A stretch of 25,249 nucleotides of DNA, from NCBI GenBank assembly GCA_903849835.1, contig CAINKA010000040.1:1-25249 (forward strand), written 5' to 3'. Below the pieces are notes generated by a model that saw only the letters and a program-made list of their open reading frames with translations, was not told the origin of the DNA and searched no databases. Both the position numbers and the translations under genes were made by a program. The DNA is from an uncultured Alphaproteobacteria bacterium (GTDB lineage: Bacteria; Pseudomonadota; Alphaproteobacteria; Rickettsiales; UBA1997). Below are positions 7,522 to 13,852 of the stretch, in pieces; within the stretch, counting starts at the first letter, position 1, and each line of letters begins with the position of its first letter.

Positions 7522-10500
7522 ATGTCCCTCACCACCCTCTCCATCACCCGTCCCGCCTTCATCACCAGCATCATGGCGACGCTCATAATCGTCGGCGTGA
7601 TTTGCTTCAACAAAATGAATGTCGATCTTTTTCCTAACATCGAAATTCCAACCATCTTCATCTCCACAACCTACAGCGGCGCGTCTCCATCTGAGATTGA
7701 AAACTTGGTAACAAAGCCGATTGAAGAGCAAGTTAGCACTGTTTCCGGAATCAAAAAAGTCACTTCGCGTAGCCTAAAAGATACAAGCCAAGTCATCGTC
7801 AACCTCTACAGCGGCACCGATATAAAATATGCCGAGCAACAAATTCGCGACAAAATAAACCAAGTAAAATCGAAGCTTCCTGACGATGCGAAAGAGCCCG
7901 TGATTCGTCGCGTCGATCCTTCCGATCAACCCGTGATGACGATCGCGCTCAATGCAAATTTATCCGAAGGCGAACTTTTTGATTTAGCTGATCAGTTCGT
8001 CAGCCCACGTCTGGAGCAAGCTAGCAGCGTTGGCATGGTTGAAATTATTGGCGCACGAAAAAGAGAAATTCACGTTTTGCTCGATCAAAATCTTCTCAAA
8101 TCGCATCAGATGACGCTTTCACAAGTGCAAAAACAATTGGCGCTTTCTGGGCAAAATGTACCGATCGGGAAAAATGACGAAGGCGCAAAAGAGCTGATAT
8201 TCCGCAGTGCGAGCGAGTTTAGCGACATTGATCAAATTAAAAATGTCGTCGTAAATTTTTATTCCAACGAAGTTCCAGTAAAAATTTCTGATGTTGGAGA
8301 AGTTGTCGACACCCTGCAGGACGAGACTTCGCGAGCATTCGCAAATGGAAAAAAATCTCTCTTCATCAGCATTTATCGCCAGTCAGATTCCAACATCATA
8401 AAAGTTGTTGAGGGTGTAAAAGAGCAGATAAACAAAATGGAAAAAGAATTTTCCAAAATGAGCGGAAGCCCCGAAATCAAAGAGGTGAAGAACGCTAGCA
8501 AATATATCAAAAACAACGTCGCAGATGTTTATGACACCATCGCAATCGCAATAATTTTGACAGTTCTGACAGTTTTCTTTTTCCTCGCAAACACTAGAGC
8601 CACATTGATTACAGCAATCTCACTTCCAATCTCTCTGGTCAGCTCTTTCATCGCGATGTATGCTGCAAATTTTTCGATCAACATAATTTCTTTACTGGCT
8701 TTGAGCCTTGCCGTTGGCCTTCTCGTCGATGATGCAATTGTTGTGGTGGAGAATATTTATCGCAAAATTGAAGGCGGAATGGATCCAAAAAAAGCAGCTG
8801 CAGAAGGCACAAAAGAAATCATCATGGCAGTGGTTGCAATCACGCTAGTCGTGATCGCAACCTTCACGCCAGTGTCATTCATGAAAGGAATTGTCGGGCA
8901 ATATTTAAAACAATTTGGACTGACAATCGCCTTCTCGATGGTGATCAGTCTCTTCGTCGCCATCTCAATAATTCCAATGCTTTGCGCCTATTTGTCTGGA
9001 AAAAAAATCAAGAAAATTACCAAGTCTGAGGGAAATTTTTTGGTCAAAAAAATCTTACAAAAATTTGAAAATTTTCAAAATCTTCTCGAAGCAAAATATG
9101 AAAAAATTTTGATTTTTTCGATTAACAATCCGAAGAAAATTTTATTGCTCACCGCCTGCATTTTAGCCTTCAGCATTATGCTTTTCAAATTCGTCCCAAA
9201 AACTTTTATTGCTGAAAATAATAACGGCGAAGTCGTTGTGGCTCTTGAATTGCCAGCGGATTACAATCTTGACGCCACCAATGAAATCGCACAAAAAATT
9301 GACGGGTTAGTTCACAAAAATCCGGAGGTGGAATTATCCGCAACTTCGGTTGGAAATAGTTCCTCACAATCCAACAAAGCAGAAATTTATATTCGCTTAA
9401 AACAAGGCCGAGAAAGAAAAATTACCACTTCAGAATTCAAAGAAAAATTACGGAAAGATGTTGGAGATTTTGCCTTCGCAAATCCAATCGTAAAAGACTA
9501 CGATCCCTCTAGCGGCGCATCTCGCGGCCAGTCTTTTAATCTCACTTTAATCTCCAGCAATCAGCAAGAATTGGAAAAATATGCGGAATTAATTTTTCAA
9601 AAATTAAAGCAAGATCTGCGTTTAAAAGATGTCAATAATAGCAACAAAAACACCCGCGGCGAATTCCGCGTGAAGATAAAAGATGCAGAAGCGAAAATGT
9701 ATGGCGTCAATAGCCAAGCGGTTGGAAACGAGTTACGCGGATATGTCGAAGGCTACACTCCAACAAAATTTCGTGAGAATGGTTTGGAATATGACGTGCG
9801 TGTGCGCTTAAAAACTGAGCAGCGCAATTTGAAAGAAAATTTTACAAAAATTTACGTTCCAAATCTCAACCAAAAATTAGTCAAACTTTCAGACATTGCG
9901 GAAACTAGCGAAGGCCAAGAAGCCGCGACAATCACGCGTCAAGACCATGGTCGCTACATTCAAATCGGTGCAAGTTTAGCACGTGGTGCAGGCCTTGGAA
10001 ATGTGATGAATGATGCAATTGCGATGATGGAAGTGGGAGAATTAAAACTGCCTCCGAGCGTTCGCTACAGCTTCTCCGGCGATTCCGAAAATATGCAAGA
10101 CATGCAAAGTTCGATGGGCTTCGCAATCCTCATCGCCGTCATTTTTATTTACCTAATTCTCTGCAGCCTCTACGAATCATTCATCATCCCATTCACGATT
10201 TTACTGGCTCTGCCATTGGCTTTATGCGGTGCATCAATCGCACTTTTTGTCACGCATGAATCGGTAAATATTTTTACGATGCTTGGAATTTTTATGCTGA
10301 TTAGCGTGTCAGGGAAAAATTCTATCCTCTTGATCGACTTCACCAATCATCTGATTGGACAAGGAAAGACGCGCTCCGAAGCATTAGTGATGGCCGGAAA
10401 AATTCGACTGCGTCCGATTCTGATGACATCCCTCGCGCTAATTGCCGGCACCCTACCCACCGCCATCGGACTCAGCACCACCGCCGCCCAACGCAGCGCA

Positions 10501-10632
10501 ATGGGTGTTGCAATCATCGGCGGATTAATTTCTTCGACGCTCCTAACCCTCATCGTCGTGCCAGCAATCTTCAGCTACATCGATCGTTTTCGGATTTGGG
10601 TTAAGGCAAAATTGACGAAGGCGGTGGAATAA
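7522..10632 (+). CDS. RND-family efflux pump, inner membrane permease (HAE1/AcrB type)
   Basis: 1036 residues, full length for a hydrophobe/amphiphile RND transporter. The N-terminal helix ITRPAFITSIMATLIIVG is followed by the porter domain (NVDLFPNIEIPTIFISTTYSGASP). A second transmembrane block from about residue 335 includes the proton-relay pair Asp403-Asp404 (LLVDDAIVVVEN). The C-terminal half repeats this plan, with the relay Lys932 (VSGKNSILLIDFTN) and a final bundle from about 870. The proton-relay residues are present, so it should be active. Only the outer-membrane partner is adjacent; no periplasmic adaptor (MFP/HlyD) gene is in the window, so the adaptor must be encoded elsewhere or be absent. 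It follows tolC by 5 bp. Drug, lipid and other exports are all possible. Confidence 0.93.
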   Translation: MSLTTLSITRPAFITSIMATLIIVGVICFNKMNVDLFPNIEIPTIFISTTYSGASPSEIENLVTKPIEEQVSTVSGIKKVTSRSLKDTSQVIVNLYSGTDIKYAEQQIRDKINQVKSKLPDDAKEPVIRRVDPSDQPVMTIALNANLSEGELFDLADQFVSPRLEQASSVGMVEIIGARKREIHVLLDQNLLKSHQMTLSQVQKQLALSGQNVPIGKNDEGAKELIFRSASEFSDIDQIKNVVVNFYSNEVPVKISDVGEVVDTLQDETSRAFANGKKSLFISIYRQSDSNIIKVVEGVKEQINKMEKEFSKMSGSPEIKEVKNASKYIKNNVADVYDTIAIAIILTVLTVFFFLANTRATLITAISLPISLVSSFIAMYAANFSINIISLLALSLAVGLLVDDAIVVVENIYRKIEGGMDPKKAAAEGTKEIIMAVVAITLVVIATFTPVSFMKGIVGQYLKQFGLTIAFSMVISLFVAISIIPMLCAYLSGKKIKKITKSEGNFLVKKILQKFENFQNLLEAKYEKILIFSINNPKKILLLTACILAFSIMLFKFVPKTFIAENNNGEVVVALELPADYNLDATNEIAQKIDGLVHKNPEVELSATSVGNSSSQSNKAEIYIRLKQGRERKITTSEFKEKLRKDVGDFAFANPIVKDYDPSSGASRGQSFNLTLISSNQQELEKYAELIFQKLKQDLRLKDVNNSNKNTRGEFRVKIKDAEAKMYGVNSQAVGNELRGYVEGYTPTKFRENGLEYDVRVRLKTEQRNLKENFTKIYVPNLNQKLVKLSDIAETSEGQEAATITRQDHGRYIQIGASLARGAGLGNVMNDAIAMMEVGELKLPPSVRYSFSGDSENMQDMQSSMGFAILIAVIFIYLILCSLYESFIIPFTILLALPLALCGASIALFVTHESVNIFTMLGIFMLISVSGKNSILLIDFTNHLIGQGKTRSEALVMAGKIRLRPILMTSLALIAGTLPTAIGLSTTAAQRSAMGVAIIGGLISSTLLTLIVVPAIFSYIDRFRIWVKAKLTKAVE

Positions 10633-10640
10633 AAAATAAA

Positions 10641-10688
10641 ATTGACAAAATTGTCAATCTTTACAATTTTGTGGTTACTGACAATTTT
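10641..10688. promoter_or_regulatory. Probable antitoxin operator with repeated half-sites
   Basis: An inverted repeat, ATTGACAAAATTGTCAAT (8-bp arms, 10641-10658), is followed by two more copies of the half-site ACAATTTT at 10663-10670 and 10681-10688. All lie in the 78-bp gap before the antitoxin gene. RHH antitoxins usually autorepress at such palindromes. A TTGACA within the palindrome could be a -35 box, but no well-spaced -10 is evident. Confidence 0.5.
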
Positions 10689-10710
10689 AACAAATTAACC
10701 AATTAAAATT

Positions 10711-10938
10711 ATGACTCGAGTAACCATCGAAGTGAGTAATCAAGAGCGTCAACAATTAAAGGTTTTAGCAACCATCAACAACCTTTCTTTAAAAGATTTT
10801 ATTCTACAAAAAACCATCGGTGATGTAGATAAAAAGCCGAACAAACAAACTCTGAAGGCGTTTGACGATGTGAAAAAAAATAAAAATCTTACCAAACATT
10901 CCAACTTCAATAAATTCCTGAAAGACATCAAAAAATAA
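10711..10938 (+). CDS. Ribbon-helix-helix antitoxin of a YafQ-type module
   Basis: 75 residues. The N-terminal beta-strand MTRVTIEVSNQERQQLKVLA followed by helices (NNLSLKDFILQKTIG) is the ribbon-helix-helix plan of RelB/DinJ-like antitoxins. The Lys-rich C-terminal half (about 40-75) would bind and neutralise the toxin. It ends 8 bp before a YafQ-like reading frame broken by two frameshifts, the normal antitoxin-first order. A palindrome with repeated half-sites upstream suggests autoregulation. The antitoxin itself looks intact, so it may persist as a remnant or as an anti-addiction factor. The sequence is not close enough to name a specific family. Confidence 0.75.
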   Translation: MTRVTIEVSNQERQQLKVLATINNLSLKDFILQKTIGDVDKKPNKQTLKAFDDVKKNKNLTKHSNFNKFLKDIKK

Positions 10939-10946
10939 AACTTAAA

Positions 10947-11219
10947 ATGCTCACCATCGTCTACACCACGGCGTTTAAAAAGATTACAAGCGTGCTTTAA
11001 AACAAGGAAAAAACATCGAAAAAATTGACGATGTTTTGTATCATTTAAAAAACTTTTTACCACTTGATCGAAGGTTCCGTGATCACAAATTATCCGGTGA
11101 TTGCGTCGGAAAAAGAGAGCGCCACATCGAACCAGATTGGCTGCTGATTTATGATAACCACGGAAACAGAGCTAATACTTTACAGAGCCGGTTTGCATAG
11201 CGAACTATTTGGAAAATAA
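10947..11219 (+). pseudogene. YafQ-family mRNA interferase toxin with two compensating frameshifts
   Basis: From the ATG, MLTIVYTTAFKK is read and then the frame is lost at the A-run near 10977-10981. One extra A would restore DYKRALKQGKN and then the frame holding RDHKLSG, RHIEPDW and LLIYDNH. A second shift near 11161-11163 restores the original frame to give ETELILYRAGLHSELFGK and a TAA at 11217-11219. The restored protein is about 90 residues, as for YafQ. It keeps the residues known to matter in E. coli YafQ: a His in DHKL, His-Asp-Trp in HIEPDW, and the late His in GLHSELFG. YafQ cleaves translating mRNA in the ribosome. As written the gene is non-functional (a 17-residue product). Either the toxin was inactivated, or the A-run and the second site are assembly errors. 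Confidence 0.8.
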
Positions 11220-11286
11220 AATTAGGACTTACGCAAAGCCTACCTTTTGCTTTGAACTTCTACGGTTCAAAAAATTTAACAAAAAT

Positions 11287-11886
11287 ATGAATCAAAATTC
11301 CAACCCAATCACAGTCCCAATCGCAATTTTCGACGAATGGTTCAAAGCCGCGCAGAAGGCGGGTGTGAAGGAGGTCGAGGCGATGAATTTGGCGACGGCG
11401 ACGAAGCAGGGGATTCCGTCCAACCGCACAGTTCTGCTCAAAAAATATGACGAGAATGGTTTTGTTTTTTACACTAATTTGGAAAGCAGAAAAGGCTTGG
11501 AGCTGCGTTCCAACCCCTTCGCGGCGCTGTGCATTCATTGGAAAGAATTGGATCGCCAAGTACGAATTGAAGGCGCGGTGACGCAAGTTAGCAACGAAGA
11601 GGCCGACGAATATTTTAACAGCAGACCACTGCAAAGCCGCATCGGCGCTCACGTCTCGCAACAATCTCAACCAATCGGCGGCGATATCGATTTGCTAAAA
11701 GCGGTGGCAAAAAAAACGGCAGAATTTCTCGGAAAAAAAATCGAGCGCCCAAAATTTTGGTCAGGCTTTCGCATCACTCCGCAGAAAATTGAATTTTGGC
11801 AAAAAGGTGATTTCCGTCTGCACACGCGCTGCTGCTATTCGCGTAAGGATGATGGAAAGTGGGAGATGGGATTTTTGTATCCGTAA
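11287..11886 (+). CDS. pdxH: Pyridoxamine/pyridoxine 5'-phosphate oxidase
   Basis: FMN enzyme oxidising pyridoxine or pyridoxamine 5'-phosphate to PLP in the cytoplasm. The 199 residues contain the split-barrel fold. Landmarks are MNLATATKQGIPSNRTVLLK (33-52), FYTNLESRKGLEL (61-73), the SRPLQSRIGAHVSQQS region, FWSGFRITPQKIEFWQ (157-171) and the C-terminal active-site RLH at 177-179. The usual RLHDR is RLHTR here, keeping the catalytic Arg and His. The ATG at 11287 gives the family length; the frame stays open upstream to 11209, but that stretch belongs to the toxin remnant and spacer. PLP is also the cofactor needed by the KamA-type enzyme in this window. The gene sits between two toxin-antitoxin loci. 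Confidence 0.93.
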   Translation: MNQNSNPITVPIAIFDEWFKAAQKAGVKEVEAMNLATATKQGIPSNRTVLLKKYDENGFVFYTNLESRKGLELRSNPFAALCIHWKELDRQVRIEGAVTQVSNEEADEYFNSRPLQSRIGAHVSQQSQPIGGDIDLLKAVAKKTAEFLGKKIERPKFWSGFRITPQKIEFWQKGDFRLHTRCCYSRKDDGKWEMGFLYP

Positions 11887-11969
11887 TTGAGCTAATCCAA
11901 AATAAATTTGAAGTTTTTAAAACATTTTATTAAATTCTAATTCAATTCTTAAAAAACTTTTTAAAAACT

Positions 11970-12278
11970 ATGATTAACATCTCCGAAGACATCGATTCAC
12001 TCACTGAATTCAAGAAAAATACCAACCATTTTATTCTAAATCTTAAGAGGACAGGAAGACCAACTGTGCTGACAGTGAATGGCAAAGCAGAGCTTGTGGT
12101 TATTGGCGCAGCAGCTTATCAAAAAATGCAAGAGCGGGTTGAATTAGAAACATCAATTTCAGAAATTAATCAAAGCTTAGAAGATTTTGAATCGGGAAAA
12201 TTTTCTTCAGCAGAAAATGTTTTTAAAAATTTAAAAAAAAGAATTACTAAAAAAACACCTAAAACCAAACGCAAATAA
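11970..12278 (+). CDS. Phd/YefM-family antitoxin
   Basis: 102 residues. The N-terminal half has the Phd/YefM DNA-binding fold: ISEDIDSLTEFKKNTNHFILNLKRTGRPTVLTVNGKAELVVIGAAAYQKM, here described by its landmarks SLTEFKKN, TGRPTVLTVNGK and AAAYQKM. The C-terminal part (about 60-102) is charged and ends in a Lys/Thr-rich tail, the region that usually wraps the toxin. The next gene, 3 bp downstream, is a RelE/ParE-superfamily toxin, so the pair is a complete type II module. The upstream region holds imperfect AT-rich palindromes (GTTTTTAAAAC at 11913-11923) that could be its operator. Confidence 0.85.
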   Translation: MINISEDIDSLTEFKKNTNHFILNLKRTGRPTVLTVNGKAELVVIGAAAYQKMQERVELETSISEINQSLEDFESGKFSSAENVFKNLKKRITKKTPKTKRK

Positions 12279-12281
12279 TCG

Positions 12282-12599
12282 ATGAATTCGAAACACTACG
12301 AGGTCTTAATCCCAAGGTCGGTTGAAGTTATTTTACAAAAACATGCTGATTACATCATGAATGAGCAACAGGCTCCCAGCATTGCTGCGCAATGGCTTGC
12401 TGGAATATTTGAAGCCATTGAATCATTGTCACAATTTCCCGATCGTTGTCCGATTGCTCCCGAAAATTTTTACGTACAAAAAGATCCTAACATTCTCATT
12501 CGCCACCTCATTTACAAAAAATCTTTTCGTGTAATTTTTACCGTTGTGAAAAATGAAGTAAGGATTTTAAGCGCGAAACACGCGACTCAGTTTGCTTAG
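12282..12599 (+). CDS. RelE/ParE-superfamily toxin
   Basis: 105 residues with the ParE/RelE plan. Two N-terminal helices (EVILQKHADYIMNEQQAPSI, then AAQWLAGIFEAIESLSQFP) come first, then RCPIAPE, the strand motif IRHLIYKKSFRVIFTV, and a terminal VRILSAKHATQF. The LSQFPDRCP and R-VIF motifs are typical of the ParE-like branch; whether it attacks gyrase or mRNA cannot be told from sequence. The start is 3 bp after the antitoxin stop, suggesting translational coupling. The frame is intact, unlike the YafQ toxin upstream. Confidence 0.85.
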   Translation: MNSKHYEVLIPRSVEVILQKHADYIMNEQQAPSIAAQWLAGIFEAIESLSQFPDRCPIAPENFYVQKDPNILIRHLIYKKSFRVIFTVVKNEVRILSAKHATQFA

Positions 12600-12650
12600 A
12601 TATACCAAACCTGATTCAAAAAACCGATTGATCAAAATTACAAAAAACCT

Positions 12651-12731
12651 CGATGTCATGCTGAGTCTGTCGAAGCATGATTCATGGCACCGAGGCCTGA
12701 ATCATGCTTCGACAGGCTCAGCATGACATCG
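12651..12731. repeat. Long near-perfect hairpin, CTGAGCC family
   Basis: 34-bp arms (12651-12684 and 12698-12731) with one G-U type mismatch and a 13-base loop. The core is CTGAG(T/C)CTGTCGAAGCATGATTC. It shares the CTGAGC(C/T)TGTCGAAG core with 5878-5952 and 25212 to the end, and its outer arms with 4725-4798. In this copy CACCC is replaced by CATGC on both arms, so both stems remain paired. It is located just after the ParE-like toxin. Confidence 0.9.
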
Positions 12732-12733
12732 AA

Positions 12734-12850
12734 TTATGATTCAGAATCAAATCGAATTTGTGAGCTTTGCATTTCGACTTCTTCAAGTGGAATGGGCATA
12801 GCGCTTTTTGTTTGATCATCAGGTTTTGAATTTGTGGTTGACGATTTCAT
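12734..12850 (-). CDS. Possible 38-residue small protein
   Basis: A short minus-strand frame downstream of dapB, beginning MKSSTTNSKPDDQTKS and ending QIRFDSES. It is hydrophilic, has no recognised domain, and no Shine-Dalgarno precedes its ATG. The stop lies 2 bp from the hairpin at 12651-12731. It is listed because it is the only clean frame in the 340-bp gap; it may well be chance. Confidence 0.2.
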   Translation of the reverse strand: MKSSTTNSKPDDQTKSAMPIPLEEVEMQSSQIRFDSES

Positions 12851-12879
12851 GACGATATTTTTCAATGCTCGCCATTAGG

Positions 12880-12929
12880 CCCGCCGATCTTCTCCCTTGA
12901 AATATAGGTGTCAGACGGCGGGTTTTTTA
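12880..12929 (+). terminator. Terminator or end of a small RNA (plus strand)
   Basis: CCCGCCG (12880-12886) pairs with CGGCGGG (12916-12922), followed by a T6 run and ATT. The 29-base loop is longer than usual. It could end transcripts from the Phd/ParE module, or a short RNA starting near 12865, where a TTGACG (12838) is the only -35-like sequence. An overlapping alternative stem, TCAGACG (12911) with CGTCTGA (12934), is mutually exclusive with it. Confidence 0.5.
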
Positions 12930-12940
12930 TTGCGTCTGAT

Positions 12941-13735
12941 CTAGCTCAAAACATCCCGCATCGAATAAAACCCCGCCTGCTTCGCACTTCCCCAAATCGC
13001 CGCGCGCACCGCACCTTTCGCAAAAATATCGCGGCTTGAAGCTTTGTGAATAAGCTCGACGCGCTCACCATCTCCGGCAAAAATTACGCTGTGGTCACCG
13101 ATGACGTCGCCGCCGCGTAAGCTGGCGAAGCCGATCTCGCCTTTTTCGCGTTTCGCTTCTTTTCCTGATCGAGTGGTTTTTCCGACGATTTTTAAATCAA
13201 CGCCACGACCTTGAGCAACGGCAGCGCCGAGTGACAGAGCAGTTCCTGACGGTGCATCGATTTTATTTTTGTGATGCATTTCGACGATCTCAACATCGAA
13301 ATCATCGTGCAAAATGTGAGCGACTTTTTCCGCCAAGTTCATCAATAAATTCACGCCGAGCGACATGTTTGAAGACCAAATGATCGCGATGTCTTTTGAG
13401 TAAGAGGAAAATTTTGTTTTTTCAGCGTCGGAAAATCCTGTCGTGCCGCAGACCAAAACTTTTTTAAATTGCGCGCATTTTGCCGCCATTTCCAAACTTA
13501 AGTTCGGTGCTGAAAAATCGATGATGGCATCACAGCTTTGGACGAATTGATCAACATCCGAAACCATTTTTGCACCAGATTTTTCGAAACCTAAAAATTC
13601 TCCGAGATCGCCCCCCTCTTGGCCTCCGCCTTGACGAACTAACGCTGAAGAAAGTTCAACGACTGGATCTTGCAAAACAAGCGTGGCAATTGTGCGACCC
13701 ATGCGACCCGTAATTCCCGTGACTCCGATTTTCAT
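12941..13735 (-). CDS. dapB: 4-hydroxy-tetrahydrodipicolinate reductase
   Basis: NAD(P)H-dependent step of lysine and meso-diaminopimelate synthesis, feeding peptidoglycan. The 264 residues open with the dinucleotide-binding GVTGITGRMGR (4-14). CGTTGFS at 96-102 and the catalytic EMHHKNKIDAPSGTAL segment (His154, His155, Lys158) are intact. The C-terminal part has GGDVIGDHSVIFAGDGERVELIHKAS-type landmarks (GGD at 208-210, HKASSR at 230-235). The frame remains open upstream to 14113, but that is antisense to gyrA; the ATG at 13735 begins exactly at the conserved MKIGVTG. It is transcribed divergently from gyrA across a 117-bp gap. Presence of dapB suggests this organism makes DAP-type peptidoglycan or at least its precursors. 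Confidence 0.95.
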   Translation of the reverse strand: MKIGVTGITGRMGRTIATLVLQDPVVELSSALVRQGGGQEGGDLGEFLGFEKSGAKMVSDVDQFVQSCDAIIDFSAPNLSLEMAAKCAQFKKVLVCGTTGFSDAEKTKFSSYSKDIAIIWSSNMSLGVNLLMNLAEKVAHILHDDFDVEIVEMHHKNKIDAPSGTALSLGAAVAQGRGVDLKIVGKTTRSGKEAKREKGEIGFASLRGGDVIGDHSVIFAGDGERVELIHKASSRDIFAKGAVRAAIWGSAKQAGFYSMRDVLS

Positions 13736-13757
13736 ATTATTTTTGATTAATTTTTTC

Positions 13758-13787
13758 TTGCACTTGAACGAAAACAGACTGTAAAAT
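13758..13787 (+). promoter_or_regulatory. Candidate gyrA promoter
   Basis: TTGCAC (13758-13763), an 18-bp spacer and TAAAAT (13782-13787) resemble a sigma-70 promoter, leaving a leader of about 60 bases before the gyrA ATG. A small inverted repeat, CAGAC (13775) with GTCTG (13797), flanks the presumed start. The match is modest. Confidence 0.35.
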
Positions 13788-13852
13788 CCGCGGCCTGTCT
13801 GCTTAAAAAGCATCGTCACTCCTGTCAAATTAAAATCAAAAAACCTCACAAA

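Noticed and set aside
11220..11245. Insertion-sequence end (ATTAGGACTTACGCAAAG)
   Set aside because: GGACTTACGCA recalls the ends of some IS elements, but there is no partner repeat or transposase nearby.
11209..11286. Upstream extension of pdxH
   Set aside because: The extra residues are read from the toxin remnant's end and spacer; the family start is at 11287.
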